Source of the DNA: Pseudomonas protegens
GTDB lineage: Bacteria; Pseudomonadota; Gammaproteobacteria; Pseudomonadales; Pseudomonadaceae
Reading direction: 5' to 3'
Assembly (NCBI RefSeq): GCF_013407925.2
Contig: NZ_CP060201.1
Span: forward strand, 558,001-622,000
Length of the DNA stretch: 64,000 nucleotides
Both the position numbers and the translations under genes were made by a program. The notes under the pieces are model-generated. The model saw nothing but the letters and a program-made list of their open reading frames with translations. It searched no databases and had not been told where the DNA came from. Below are positions 1 to 8,137 of this stretch, piece by piece; position 1 is the stretch's first letter; each line of letters begins with the position of its first letter.

Positions 1-2
1 GC

Positions 3-560
3 GGCCAATCATTTCAACGATACAGCGAAGCACCTGTCATGGATCGAGCAGATGAGGGGCTGTTTGTTCGAGCTGGGCAGTCGATAGAAAAAGCCGAGGA
101 CGGAGGTTTTCACGTAATTTATTCGGCTGGAAGTTCTTGGCACATGTGCTTAGGAGAATTACGCCCAGTATATGATGTCTTTTACCAGAAATCTCCAGAT
201 GGAATTCAGCTGGAAAAGGCAGGAAAGAGAATCCTCACATGTGACCTAGACATAGAGCACGGACTGGGGCGCCCTCAAATCATACGCTTGGGCGATATGT
301 ACTATGCCTTTTATACAAGGCGGATCATTGAAGGCATGAAATACTTCATAGGCTGCGCTCGCTCAAAAGACTGCAATACTTGGGAGCGTATCGATCATGT
401 ATTCGACGGAATTGAGTATGGCTCGGAAGACGAATTTGATTGTGACATGATTTATTTTCCTGCCGCAGTAAAGATTTCCGACTCCAAAGCTTTGCTTTTT
501 TATAGCGGCAACTACTTCGGGAAGGACGGTCTTGGTGCGATAGAGTTGACAATCCAATGA
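3..560 (+). CDS. Glycosidase-fold (GH43/five-bladed beta-propeller-like) protein, 5' end cut by window edge
   Basis: The reading frame is open from the first bases of the window, so the true start lies upstream; an internal ATG at 39 is probably not the start. The visible 185 or so residues have the look of the five-bladed beta-propeller glycosidase superfamily: a YSEAPV/DR segment near the start, then short blades such as RPQIIRLGDMYYAFYT and GCARSKDCNTWERID, and a final blade (PAAVKISDSKALLFYSGN) ending in GLGAIEL. Related proteins occur inside surface-polysaccharide and flagellin-glycosylation clusters, where their activity is mostly untested. The stop codon overlaps the next start by 4 bases (ATGA), so it is translationally coupled to the acyltransferase gene. 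The DNA is AT-rich compared with everything beyond 3.1 kb, a sign of horizontal acquisition. Whether it hydrolyses, transfers or only binds sugar cannot be told from sequence. Confidence 0.65.
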   Translation, partial: GQSFQRYSEAPVMDRADEGLFVRAGQSIEKAEDGGFHVIYSAGSSWHMCLGELRPVYDVFYQKSPDGIQLEKAGKRILTCDLDIEHGLGRPQIIRLGDMYYAFYTRRIIEGMKYFIGCARSKDCNTWERIDHVFDGIEYGSEDEFDCDMIYFPAAVKISDSKALLFYSGNYFGKDGLGAIELTIQ

Positions 561-1486
561 ATGTCATAGAACTTTCTCCTGAAGAATACAAAAAAACCGT
601 AAAGGCTCCCTTTTCAGTTTTTGATACCGTAGAGTTTTGCCAATTAAACTCCGCCAAAGTTGATTCTATAAAACACTTAGTATTCAACAACGGAAAAAAC
701 AGATTTGGAATCATTGCCGGCATCAAAGATGGAGTGCTACGCGCTCCATTTTCAGCACCTTACGCTTGCTTTTCAGAGATAGGAAAAAACAACAAGGTAG
801 CTTCTTACAGCACTATAGCATCTTCCTTACTTGAATATGCAAAAGCTCAAGACCTCAAAAAAGTACGTATAACTTTTCCACCTACCGTTTACGATGAAAG
901 TCACATTGCCAGGCTTTACAATAGTTTTTATAATGCTGGCTTTAGAATTTCTGGATGCGACCTGAATTTTCAATACAACCTTCAGTGCTTTGGCGATGAC
1001 TACGAAGCAACTATAGACTTGAAGGCCAGACAAAAACTGCGATCCGCAGTTCGGAGCGAGTTGTCTTTTCAGAAGACAGACGACATTAAAACCGTATATG
1101 ACGTCATACGTGAGAATAGAGCAGCAAAAAACTACCCTTTATGGATGACATACGAAAACATCCTAGAAACAATAAAGGTCATAAAAGCAGATTTCTTCAT
1201 TGTCTACTCAAAAGCACGCGAACCTATTGCCTCGGCAATGGTCTATGAAGTTTCATCCGACAAAGTTCAAGTAATATACTGGGGGAATCTTCCAAATACG
1301 GAAGACCTTAAACCAATGAATTTCATGGCCTACCATATCTTTGACTATTACAGTAAAAAAGGTAAGGTTTTTTTTGATATCGGCCCATCTACAGAGTTCA
1401 GCATCCCCAATTTCGGACTTTGCGATTTTAAACAAGCTATTGGTTGTGCAACCTCGTCTAAGCTAACCTTCGAAGCAGATTTGTAA
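557..1486 (+). CDS. FemAB/GNAT-like acyltransferase family protein
   Basis: A 309-residue protein that resembles the BioF2/FemAB-like group of GNAT-fold acyltransferases found in polysaccharide and surface-glycan loci. The first half has the degenerate GNAT-like module (APYACFSEIGKNN, RITFPPTVYDES), followed by a basic segment KARQKLRSAVRSEL and a second GNAT half with IASAMVYEVSSDKVQVIYWGN and the closing FFDIGPSTEFSIPNFGLCDFK, where a glycine-rich strand precedes the final helix as in FemAB-like proteins. It starts inside the stop of the preceding gene (ATGA) and its own stop overlaps the next start (TAATG), so all three genes form one tightly coupled operon. A role in acylating a sugar or amino-sugar is inferred. 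Codon use (many AAA, ATA, AGA, TTA) differs strongly from the genes after 3.1 kb. Confidence 0.6.
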   Translation: MNVIELSPEEYKKTVKAPFSVFDTVEFCQLNSAKVDSIKHLVFNNGKNRFGIIAGIKDGVLRAPFSAPYACFSEIGKNNKVASYSTIASSLLEYAKAQDLKKVRITFPPTVYDESHIARLYNSFYNAGFRISGCDLNFQYNLQCFGDDYEATIDLKARQKLRSAVRSELSFQKTDDIKTVYDVIRENRAAKNYPLWMTYENILETIKVIKADFFIVYSKAREPIASAMVYEVSSDKVQVIYWGNLPNTEDLKPMNFMAYHIFDYYSKKGKVFFDIGPSTEFSIPNFGLCDFKQAIGCATSSKLTFEADL

Positions 1487-2796
1487 TGGCTAATATTCTT
1501 ATTTCTCACTTTTCAACTATTGTAGAGAATGGCCGCTTCACTCCAGGGTGTTTCTTTGAAGGGCTAGCTAAGAGCTTTCAGGAAGGCGGTCATAATGTAA
1601 AGCACATGATTTCTACGTCGTTCATACCCAAAGCGTGGAACGGCACGAACACCATGTACAAAGATGTCAAGCGCCAACGACTTATACAGGATATTAAGGA
1701 CTTTTCACCTGACCTCTGTATTTTCGGTAACAACTCTGTTCCCGAGGCTGTTTATGAGGCCACCGACTGCCCAGTTATTATTTTACTTTCAGACACAGCC
1801 GCATTTCTCAACGATAAAGAACTTATAAAAAACAAGTCATACGGTAATAGAATTCATTTTTATGCACCATTCAAGCGCGACCTTCATGAAATTGAGGCTT
1901 TTTTTGGCAAAGACGCAGGAAAAATTTTGCATCTGCTACCTGCTACGTCAGTTAAAGCAGAAACTATTCTGGTAGATAAAAATATATCTTTTATCGGCTC
2001 TAACTTCCAGAATGACAAACGTCTTGAAAAGCTCATACTTGACTTCCCAGACAGAAAGCGTCTTTTACAGATTCTAAACATTTTACGCCATGACACTTCG
2101 TCGATGGACATTTTCTCAGAAAAAGAAGCCAACTTCATCGAATCATATTTACCAATATCACATTTCATTCACGCATTTTCCGCAAGAGATAGAATTCTTA
2201 CACTCTCACTTATGACTGAAGAAGGCCTATCACTTTACGGCGCAACTAATTGGCATGAGACAGCACAATATTTTCCTGACTTAGCAGCGTCCTTTGATCA
2301 GAAAAAAGTATATTCACTTAAGCACAATCAAGACATTTATAACTCAAGTAAAATTTGCCTCAGCGTCTCGCACTCTCAAGCTTCGGACGGATTCCCATGG
2401 CGTATCATGGACATAATGGCCTCCAATGGGTGCTTGCTATCTGATCGTAAGCGGGGGATTGCTGACTTCAGCAAGGATTATGTTGATATTCCAATGTATG
2501 AAAGCCCTTTAGAAGCAAGGGAATTAGCACGCCGCCTGCTAAAAGATGAAACTCTACGTAAGGAGATTATTGAGGGCTCCCAGATATGTATTGCCGAAAA
2601 TGGATTGTGGAAACACCGCTTTAACGAAATAGAACAACAAACAGGGGTTAAGCTCACTCTTCCAGCTCCCTGCGCGGGCACAATTTCTTACATTTTCGGA
2701 GAAGACTATAGCTCTATACAAAGGCGCACTCTAAAAACGAAATCATATTTACGCAGAGGCTTGGCAAAAGTTGGTCGCCATCTCGCCCGACTGTAA
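1486..2796 (+). CDS. CgeB-like glycosyltransferase
   Basis: A 436-residue protein with the architecture of GT-B glycosyltransferases of the CgeB/YkvP type. The N-terminal domain begins with ILISHFSTI and holds the acceptor side; the C-terminal domain carries the donor-binding pattern seen in this family, with LTLSLMTEEGLSLYGATNW, KICLSVSHSQASDGFPWRIMDIMASNGCLLSD and a late YESPLEARELARRLLKDE segment followed by an H-R-F motif near residue 385. CgeB-type enzymes add sugars to spore proteins in Bacillus, and relatives sit in flagellin and LPS glycosylation loci of Pseudomonas. Start ATG overlaps the preceding stop by one base. It is the last gene of the AT-rich operon; a hairpin lies about 70 bases beyond the stop. 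Cytoplasmic, no signal peptide or membrane segment seen. Confidence 0.7.
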   Translation: MANILISHFSTIVENGRFTPGCFFEGLAKSFQEGGHNVKHMISTSFIPKAWNGTNTMYKDVKRQRLIQDIKDFSPDLCIFGNNSVPEAVYEATDCPVIILLSDTAAFLNDKELIKNKSYGNRIHFYAPFKRDLHEIEAFFGKDAGKILHLLPATSVKAETILVDKNISFIGSNFQNDKRLEKLILDFPDRKRLLQILNILRHDTSSMDIFSEKEANFIESYLPISHFIHAFSARDRILTLSLMTEEGLSLYGATNWHETAQYFPDLAASFDQKKVYSLKHNQDIYNSSKICLSVSHSQASDGFPWRIMDIMASNGCLLSDRKRGIADFSKDYVDIPMYESPLEARELARRLLKDETLRKEIIEGSQICIAENGLWKHRFNEIEQQTGVKLTLPAPCAGTISYIFGEDYSSIQRRTLKTKSYLRRGLAKVGRHLARL

Positions 2797-2864
2797 AGAC
2801 TCAAGCAGTTAAATATGATGCAGCTTGATTATTAATGCGCCAAAACAAACACAATCCATTCGAC

Positions 2865-2893
2865 CTTGGGGTGCATCCTGCGTGCACCTCAAG
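2865..2893 (+). terminator. Hairpin downstream of the glycosyltransferase operon
   Basis: An 11-base arm (CTTGGGGTGCA) is mirrored by TGCACCTCAAG after a 7-base loop, with one G-T wobble. It lies 68 bases after the stop of the CgeB-like gene and is followed by an AT-rich stretch without a clean T tract. Probable transcription end or mRNA 3' stabilising hairpin. The rest of 2797-3198 is AT-rich and shows no gene. Confidence 0.45.
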
Positions 2894-3198
2894 CCTTATT
2901 AAAATCAATAAAAACCTATCACTCACCCATTTATAGCTCAGACATCAGTATTAAACTCCTGAAACTATAAAACCTCCACATTCACTTTTCGCATAGCTAT
3001 TATCAACCGACACGACTAAAAAGAATTTGAATTTAATTTATTTTCTTCCATTCAAGCACTATAAGAATACAAATACTATTGCTAAAGAGGCACTTGATGC
3101 TCAGCTCAAGGTAGTGTCAGTTAAAAGGCATGCTGTTGGATGTCGTGCGTGGGCATGCTAGAGCTGCTCTCTATATCTCTTACTACGGCTGGCAGCCT

Positions 3199-3765
3199 AT
3201 GTCGCAGCCCCCGCTCAAGGCCGGGAATAACCCGTTGCTCCAGAAGCTGAACAGGTTCGGGACACCGCTGTACGAACCCAATACAAAGGCCCACTGCATG
3301 GGTGAAATACCAGCCTCCCCTGACACCGCCCTCGCCTCGAATATCTGGACCTGGTACGGCCAGGATGAGTATCGAAAAATCATCCTGCTGGGAGAGCTGG
3401 GCGTGGCCCTGGAGTTCCTTGCCCTGGAAGCCGGACGGCAACGAGAGGAAATCGGCTGCTGCGCCGAGTGCAACCTGTGGTCCGACTACCTGGAATATCT
3501 GGACGGCTTCGTGAAGCATTTTCCGGCCAATCTGGCGCCGCAACTGCTGTCGCACTTGCAGGCGCTGTTGCGCGGCTGTGAAGCGCTGTGCCGGGAGGCT
3601 TACGGAATAACCCTGGAAGACAACGGCTTCCAGCACCCGCAATGGCAGCCACTGCGCGAAGGTGCCCGTGAAGCCCTGGCGCTGCTGGGTTGGTCCGAGG
3701 TGCGCGAGCATATGCCGGAGTTGACCGAAAATTGCCGGGCGGCGTTGCGCAAATGGCCGGATTGA
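3199..3765 (+). CDS. Conserved-looking hypothetical protein, 188 aa
   Basis: I do not recognise the family. The frame is open from 3130, but the first 23 codons look non-native and the ATG at 3199 (MSQPPLKAGNN) starts a region of normal high-GC Pseudomonas codon use; neither start has a strong ribosome site. The protein is soluble, rich in Leu, Glu and Ala, mostly helical in appearance (ALEFLALEAGRQREEIG, QLLSHLQALLRGCEALC), with five cysteines including a CCAEC cluster around residues 88-92. No signal peptide or membrane segment is seen. It sits exactly at the junction between the AT-rich block and ordinary chromosome and is followed by a REP pair, so it may be the first gene of the resident backbone. 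Function unknown. Confidence 0.6.
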   Translation: MSQPPLKAGNNPLLQKLNRFGTPLYEPNTKAHCMGEIPASPDTALASNIWTWYGQDEYRKIILLGELGVALEFLALEAGRQREEIGCCAECNLWSDYLEYLDGFVKHFPANLAPQLLSHLQALLRGCEALCREAYGITLEDNGFQHPQWQPLREGAREALALLGWSEVREHMPELTENCRAALRKWPD

Positions 3766-3842
3766 ACAACCGAAGGTTGGCGGTGGTTGGCTGGGGCCTT
3801 TCGCTGGCCAGCCAGCTATTGCGCTGATCGACACGACGCGAT

Positions 3843-3909
3843 CCCGTAGCCGACTTACCGGCGAAGGCGATCATGCGGGCACATTCGCCAGCAAGCTGGC
3901 TCCTACGGG
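3843..3909. repeat. REP-type inverted pair
   Basis: Two REP-like units face each other: CCCGTAGCCGACTTACCGGC on the left and GCCAGCAAGCTGGCTCCTAC on the right, each a short imperfect hairpin built on the C-x-AGCAAGCTGG-C core common in fluorescent pseudomonads. The left copy lacks a few bases compared with the right copy. It occupies the intergenic space between the convergent hypothetical gene and nadE and may act as a transcription end or gyrase/Pol I site; such units are mobilised by RAYT transposases elsewhere in the genome. Confidence 0.75.
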
Positions 3910-3965
3910 ATTGGGTACAGCACGACACATAGGATGACTATCCGGCAGACCACACCCGCGCGTTC

Positions 3966-4805
3966 CTACAGCGCCGCGTCTACAGGACTGCGGGGCAAGG
4001 CGCGTTTGTGGGCGGTGCGCTGGTAGGCGCTTTCAATCAGTTGCCGCACGTTATCGGGCACCGCTTGGCCCATCAGATAAGCGTCAATTTCTTCGTAGCT
4101 GCAACCGTAAGCCGTTTCGTCCAGCTTGCCCGGGGCCAGCTCCTCCAGATCCGCGGTGGGGGCCTTGTGCACCAGATGCTTCGGGGCGCCAAGGGCGTCG
4201 GCCAGCAGGCGCACCTGGGTCTTGGTCAGGCCTGACAGCGGGGCAAGATCGCAAGCGCCGTCTCCGTATTTGGTGAAGAACCCCATCAGCGCCTCGGCGC
4301 CGTGGTCGGTGCCCACCACCAGGCCGTTGCTGAAATTGGCCACCGCGTACTGGGCGATCATTCGCGCCCGGGCCTTGACGTTGCCCTTGGCAAAATCCGT
4401 GAGGGCCGGCGAAGGCTGCAGGCCGTCGATCCGCACCTGCTTCATCATTCCATCGACGCTGTCGGCAATGTTGCAGGTGCTGATGCTGTCCGGGCCAATG
4501 AAGTCCAGGGACGCCTGGGCATCGCTTTCGTCCGCCTGGCTTTTATAAGGCAGGCGCATGGCGATAAACCGCGCCTCATGCCCTGCCCCGCGCAGTTGCT
4601 CCACCGCCAGCTGGCACAGGCGGCCGGCGGTCAGGGAGTCGACCCCGCCGCTGATGCCCAGCACCAGGGTGCTGCAACCGGACTCGCGCAGCACTTGCTG
4701 GATAAAGTCCACGCGCCGGGTGATCTCGGCGGCCTCGCCACCGCGCAGCAGTTGCCGGTCGATGCCCAGTTCCCGGGCAATGCGTTCTTGGGTTTGGCTG
4801 CTCAT
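3966..4805 (-). CDS. nadE: Ammonia-dependent NAD+ synthetase
   Basis: Last step of NAD synthesis: amidates nicotinate adenine dinucleotide to NAD using ATP and ammonia, in the cytoplasm. The 279-residue protein has the short ammonia-only form without the glutaminase domain. The PP-loop motif SGGVDS falls at residues 52-57, and downstream segments match the family: [44 protein letters not shown] and [17 protein letters not shown]. The start at 4805 is chosen because GGAGG lies seven bases upstream; a longer in-frame extension has no support. It begins one base after the pncB stop (TGACATG), so the two are co-translated. Third gene of the pncA-pncB-nadE operon, presumably under the NrtR-type operator at 6721-6741. 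Confidence 0.95.
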   Translation of the reverse strand: MSSQTQERIARELGIDRQLLRGGEAAEITRRVDFIQQVLRESGCSTLVLGISGGVDSLTAGRLCQLAVEQLRGAGHEARFIAMRLPYKSQADESDAQASLDFIGPDSISTCNIADSVDGMMKQVRIDGLQPSPALTDFAKGNVKARARMIAQYAVANFSNGLVVGTDHGAEALMGFFTKYGDGACDLAPLSGLTKTQVRLLADALGAPKHLVHKAPTADLEELAPGKLDETAYGCSYEEIDAYLMGQAVPDNVRQLIESAYQRTAHKRALPRSPVDAAL

Positions 4806-4806
4806 G

Positions 4807-6036
4807 TCAGGCCTCCAGGGGCGAGTGGGCAAGATCAACGTTGAACACCTGGGCCGCGTAGCGCAGGAACGACGGATCTTCACAGACGTTCTTGATCGGG
4901 TCGTCGGAGAACTTCACCACCGGTTCACCGTGCACCCGCACCAGTTTCATCACGATGCTCAGTGGCTCGACGCCTTCGACATCGCAGGCCAGGCTGGTGC
5001 CCATGCCGAAACCGAACCTGGCCTGACCGCGCATGTGACGCAGGATCGGCAGGCATTTTTCGAAGTTCAGCCCGTCGGAGAACATCAGGTCCTTGGTCCG
5101 TGGATCGATGCCCAGTTCGCGGTAGCGGGCCAGGACCTTGTCGGCCCAGAGGATCGGGTCCCCGGAATCCTGGCGCAGGCCGTCGTAGAGCTTGGCGAAG
5201 TACAGGTCGAAGTCCTTGAGGAAGAAGTCGGTGCTGATGCAGTCGGTCAGGGCGATGCCGAGGCGTCCGCGATACTCGTGCACCCAATTCTCCAGGGCGG
5301 CGTTCTGGCTCTCCCGCAACCGCCCCAGTTGCTGGTGCACCATCAGCCACTGGTGGGCCATGGTGCCGATCAGCGGCAGGTCGAACTCGTAGGCCAGGTG
5401 GGCATTGCTGGTGCCGACGAAGACTCCGGGGAAATCGCTGCGCATGATCTTCACCACTTCGCGCTGGGCCTTGAACGACAGGCGCCGGCGGGTGGAGAAA
5501 TCCGAGACGCGGAACTCGGCGAGTTCGTCGCGGCTGGCGTTTTTCTCCAGCCATTCGAACTTCTGATAGAGCCGGCGGGTGACGTCCTCCAGCTCCACCT
5601 CGGGGTATTTATCGCGGTTGCGCAGCTCGCTGACCATGGCCAGTACCGGCTGTTCGAACATGATGCAGTGCAGCATCGGGCCACGCACGCGGATGCTCAG
5701 TTGGCCATCGACCGCCGCCACGTGGATGTAGCGCAGGTTGAAGCGGAACAGGCCGAGAAACTGCTCGAAGTCCGGGGTCAGGTATTCACGAAAGCGCTTG
5801 TTGAACAGAAAGCGCTGCTCGCCCTCGCGCATCTGCAGGCCGGCGAGCTTTTCCAGTTCCTGGCGGATCTCGGGGATCAGGTGCACCAGGGACTCTTTGG
5901 AACGGACGATGAACTGGTATTCCACATCGACATTGGGGTGCTGGTGCAGCACCGCCTGCATCATGGTGAAGGTGTAGTAGTCGGTGTCCAGCAGGCTCTG
6001 GATCACGCCGTTGTTACGGTCGAATGCACTTTCCAT
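4807..6036 (-). CDS. pncB: Nicotinate phosphoribosyltransferase
   Basis: Converts nicotinate, PRPP and ATP to nicotinate mononucleotide, the committed step of the Preiss-Handler salvage pathway. The 409-residue length is normal. Recognisable segments are the N-terminal [27 protein letters not shown] near 178-188, the GTMAHQW motif with the phosphorylated histidine at residue 228, [21 protein letters not shown] in the PRPP site, and [14 protein letters not shown]. The ribosome site GAGGAG overlaps the pncA stop, 9 bases separate the two genes, and nadE follows after one base, so the three genes behave as one operon for making NAD from nicotinamide or nicotinate. Confidence 0.95.
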   Translation of the reverse strand: MESAFDRNNGVIQSLLDTDYYTFTMMQAVLHQHPNVDVEYQFIVRSKESLVHLIPEIRQELEKLAGLQMREGEQRFLFNKRFREYLTPDFEQFLGLFRFNLRYIHVAAVDGQLSIRVRGPMLHCIMFEQPVLAMVSELRNRDKYPEVELEDVTRRLYQKFEWLEKNASRDELAEFRVSDFSTRRRLSFKAQREVVKIMRSDFPGVFVGTSNAHLAYEFDLPLIGTMAHQWLMVHQQLGRLRESQNAALENWVHEYRGRLGIALTDCISTDFFLKDFDLYFAKLYDGLRQDSGDPILWADKVLARYRELGIDPRTKDLMFSDGLNFEKCLPILRHMRGQARFGFGMGTSLACDVEGVEPLSIVMKLVRVHGEPVVKFSDDPIKNVCEDPSFLRYAAQVFNVDLAHSPLEA

Positions 6037-6045
6037 GATGACTCC

Positions 6046-6693
6046 TCAAGCCTTGGCCAGTCTGGCGGTTTCTTCGCGGGTCGCGGCAACCGTGATGCCC
6101 GCTTGTTGCATGTCGGCAATGGCCTGGGTGGCGCCCTCGGCGCTGATGGCCCGGCATGCCGGCAGGTGGATGATCACCTTGAAACCGGCGGCGGCCAGTT
6201 GCAGGGCGGTGGTCTTGACGCAGAAATCCAGGGCCAGGCCGCCGACGATGACCTGTTGCACGCCCTGGCTGTTGAGGTACTCGATGACCCCGGTGGACAG
6301 CTTGCCGTGCAGGTCGTGGTAGCAGGCGCCGTAGGGGTGCAGGTCCGGCTCCACGCCCTTCCACACGAAGTAGTCGTAGTCATAGGGCGTGGGCAGTTCG
6401 TCCAAAAGGGTGAAGCCAGTGGTGCCCGGTACGCAGTGGCTGACCCAGGTCAGGTCGGCATGCTCAAGGCCGGTGGGCTGGAGCATCTGGTCGTGCCCGG
6501 CCACCACCCAGGGCGCCTGGGGACTGTGGGCATCCTTGCTGCCGATGCGCAGGCTGGCCAGGGTCGCCATGAAATTCAGTTCGCCGCCGATGCGCTCGCC
6601 TTCGGCCACGGGCAGCTCGTCCGGGCACAGCGGGGTGAAGCTTTTTTGCGCGTCGACATCGAAGGAAGCGGTCTTCATCGTTTGGCTGTTCAT
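6046..6693 (-). CDS. pncA: Nicotinamidase
   Basis: Hydrolyses nicotinamide to nicotinate and ammonia; cytoplasmic member of the isochorismatase-like hydrolase superfamily. The 215-residue protein shows the family triad: Asp14 in FDVDAQKSF, Lys112 in YFVWKGVEPD, and nucleophile Cys158 in GGLALDFCVKTTAL, preceded by the usual cis-peptide region. Likely metal ligands are Asp54 and His56 (SKDAHSP) and His87 (SHCVPGTTG). The start at 6693 has an AGGAGAG site at good spacing; an upstream in-frame ATG at 6744 would put the operator inside the gene and is rejected. It is the promoter-proximal gene of pncA-pncB-nadE, and the perfect palindrome at 6721-6741 lies about 28 bases upstream, in the position of an operator. 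Confidence 0.93.
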   Translation of the reverse strand: MNSQTMKTASFDVDAQKSFTPLCPDELPVAEGERIGGELNFMATLASLRIGSKDAHSPQAPWVVAGHDQMLQPTGLEHADLTWVSHCVPGTTGFTLLDELPTPYDYDYFVWKGVEPDLHPYGACYHDLHGKLSTGVIEYLNSQGVQQVIVGGLALDFCVKTTALQLAAAGFKVIIHLPACRAISAEGATQAIADMQQAGITVAATREETARLAKA

Positions 6694-6720
6694 GCTGGGT
6701 CTCTCCTCTGCATGGAGCAC

Positions 6721-6741
6721 AAAGTACATGTCATGTACTTT
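6721..6741. promoter_or_regulatory. Probable NrtR operator in front of pncA
   Basis: A perfect 21-base inverted repeat with 10-base arms (AAAGTACATG and CATGTACTTT) around a central T. It lies 28 bases upstream of the pncA start and shares its core GTACAxGTCATGTAC with a second site at 6842-6858. The only regulator in the locus is the NrtR homologue at 7422-8129, so it is the likely binder. Assignment to NrtR is inference from position and genomic context. Confidence 0.75.
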
Positions 6742-6841
6742 CATGGCAAGCCATCGCGCAATTTATTTTCAACCTTCGACTCAATCCATAAAGATCATGG
6801 AAGCCAAAAAGAAGATGTTCCGTAGGCAAAAGCGGTGATAA

Positions 6842-6858
6842 GGTACACGTCATGTACC
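6842..6858. promoter_or_regulatory. Second probable NrtR operator, in front of the adenylyltransferase gene
   Basis: GGTACACGTCATGTACC is an inverted repeat with 7 of 8 arm bases matching, centred on T, like the site at 6721-6741. It ends 16 bases before the ATG of the adenylyltransferase gene, where bound protein would block transcription or early elongation. The two sites, one per divergent operon, explain how one repressor could control both. Confidence 0.7.
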
Positions 6859-6874
6859 CAATGAGGAAAAGCAG

Positions 6875-7420
6875 ATGTTTGAACTGGCCCTCTATGGCGG
6901 CGCCTTCAACCCGCCCCATGCCGGACACGCCCAAGTGATGCTCGAAGCCGCGCGCCACGCTCGCCGGGTTCTTGTGGTGCCCAGCTTTCGCCACCCGGAT
7001 GGCAAGCGCATGGCCGATTTCGAGCAACGGGCCCACTGGTTGCAGGCGATCACCGCGCACCTGCAACCCGAGTGCCGCGCCGAGCTGGCGGTCAGCCGCC
7101 TGGAGCGCCAGCTGGCCCTGGCCGACCCGGGACCGGTCTACAGCTTCACCCTGCTGCAACGCCTGGCCGACGACCTGGCCCTGGACGGCAAGCGCATCGC
7201 CCTGGTGGTGGGCGAGGACGTGGCGCGGCAGTTGCCCAGGTTCCATCGCGGCGAAGAGTTGCTGCAGCGTTTTTCCATCCTCTGCATCGAGGAGCAGCCC
7301 GGAGTGCGCAGCAGCGTGTTGCGCCAGTGCCTGGCCCGGGGCGAAACACCGCCCAGCCAATGGCTGGCCCCGGGCCTGAATCCGCTAAACTACGGCCTCT
7401 ACGCCGCCCACGGAAGTTGA
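6875..7420 (+). CDS. NadD-like nicotinate/nicotinamide-nucleotide adenylyltransferase
   Basis: Predicted to join NMN or nicotinate mononucleotide to AMP from ATP, giving NAD or NaAD. The 181-residue protein has the nucleotidyltransferase signature GGAFNPPHAGH at residues 8-18 and a C-terminal VRSSVLRQ segment that stands in for the ISSTxxR motif of this family, with PSFRHPDGK near residue 34. It is probably a second copy in addition to a housekeeping nadD elsewhere, since it sits in a salvage locus rather than near the usual nadD neighbours. It supplies the step between PncB and NadE that the facing operon lacks. ATG is preceded by GAGGAAAAG. NrtR starts one base after its stop, so the two are one operon. 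Mono- versus dinucleotide preference (NMN or NaMN) cannot be told. Confidence 0.82.
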   Translation: MFELALYGGAFNPPHAGHAQVMLEAARHARRVLVVPSFRHPDGKRMADFEQRAHWLQAITAHLQPECRAELAVSRLERQLALADPGPVYSFTLLQRLADDLALDGKRIALVVGEDVARQLPRFHRGEELLQRFSILCIEEQPGVRSSVLRQCLARGETPPSQWLAPGLNPLNYGLYAAHGS

Positions 7421-7421
7421 T

Positions 7422-8129
7422 ATGCACGACCGCCCCACCCTCCCCAGCGCCTACCTGCACACCATCGACCTGTGCCTGCTGCGCTACAACCGCGAGCGCT
7501 GCGAGCTGGAAATTCTCCTTCACCAACGGGACAGCGAACCATTCGCCGGACACTGGGCGCTGCCGGGCATCGTGGTCAACGGCGATGTCGAGGACCGCAG
7601 CCTGAATGACGCCGTGGAACGCCTGCGCCGCTCAAGCAAAGTGGACATGCCCCTGGCCTGGCTGGAACAGGTGGGCACCGTCGGCGACGCCTTCCGCGAC
7701 CCGCGCTGCTGGTCGTCCTCGACCTTCTACCTGGGGATTGTCAGCGACCCGGTGCAGCCGGGCCCGCAGCAGGGTTTCTTTGCCCTTGGCGAGGTGGCCA
7801 GCGGCGCCTTCAAGTTGCCGTTCGACCACAACAGCCTGGTGGCCCAGACACGGGAACGGCTGTTTTCCAAATCCCTGTACAGCAGCCTGCCGCTGATGTT
7901 CCTCGGCAACGAGTTCAGCGCCCCCGAGGCGGTGAGCATCTTCTCCCTGGTGCTGCAACGGCCGGTGCTCAAGACCAGCATCCGCCAGCGCCTGCTGAAG
8001 ATGAGCGAGGCCGGTTACCTGCAGGAAACCGGGCGCAAGAAAAGCGGCGATGGTGGCCGCCCGCAAGCCACGGTGGAAACGCTCAAGCCCACCGAGTTGT
8101 ACCTGTTCGATCGTTGTTTTCTGGAGTAA
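7422..8129 (+). CDS. nrtR: NrtR-family Nudix-related transcriptional repressor of NAD metabolism
   Basis: A 235-residue protein in two parts. Residues about 10-145 have the Nudix fold (ILLHQRDSEPFAGHWALPGIVVNGDVEDRS) but the Nudix box is degenerate: the RExxEE catalytic string is replaced by VERLRRSSK, as in NrtR regulators that bind ADP-ribose rather than cleave it. Residues about 160-235 form a winged-helix domain (FSLVLQRPVLKTSIRQRLL, GYLQETGRKKSGDGGRP). Members of this family repress NAD synthesis and salvage genes and release DNA on binding ADP-ribose or related NAD breakdown products. Its gene is between the adenylyltransferase and a true Nudix hydrolase, and two related palindromes flank the divergent promoters, so autoregulation is likely. 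Confidence 0.88.
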   Translation: MHDRPTLPSAYLHTIDLCLLRYNRERCELEILLHQRDSEPFAGHWALPGIVVNGDVEDRSLNDAVERLRRSSKVDMPLAWLEQVGTVGDAFRDPRCWSSSTFYLGIVSDPVQPGPQQGFFALGEVASGAFKLPFDHNSLVAQTRERLFSKSLYSSLPLMFLGNEFSAPEAVSIFSLVLQRPVLKTSIRQRLLKMSEAGYLQETGRKKSGDGGRPQATVETLKPTELYLFDRCFLE

Positions 8130-8137
8130 TGCCGCCC

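Noticed and set aside
4558..6825. Open frame of 755 codons on the plus strand
   Set aside because: It runs antisense to nadE, pncB and pncA, which have clear motifs; long antisense frames are common in high-GC DNA, and the translation has no family-like pattern.
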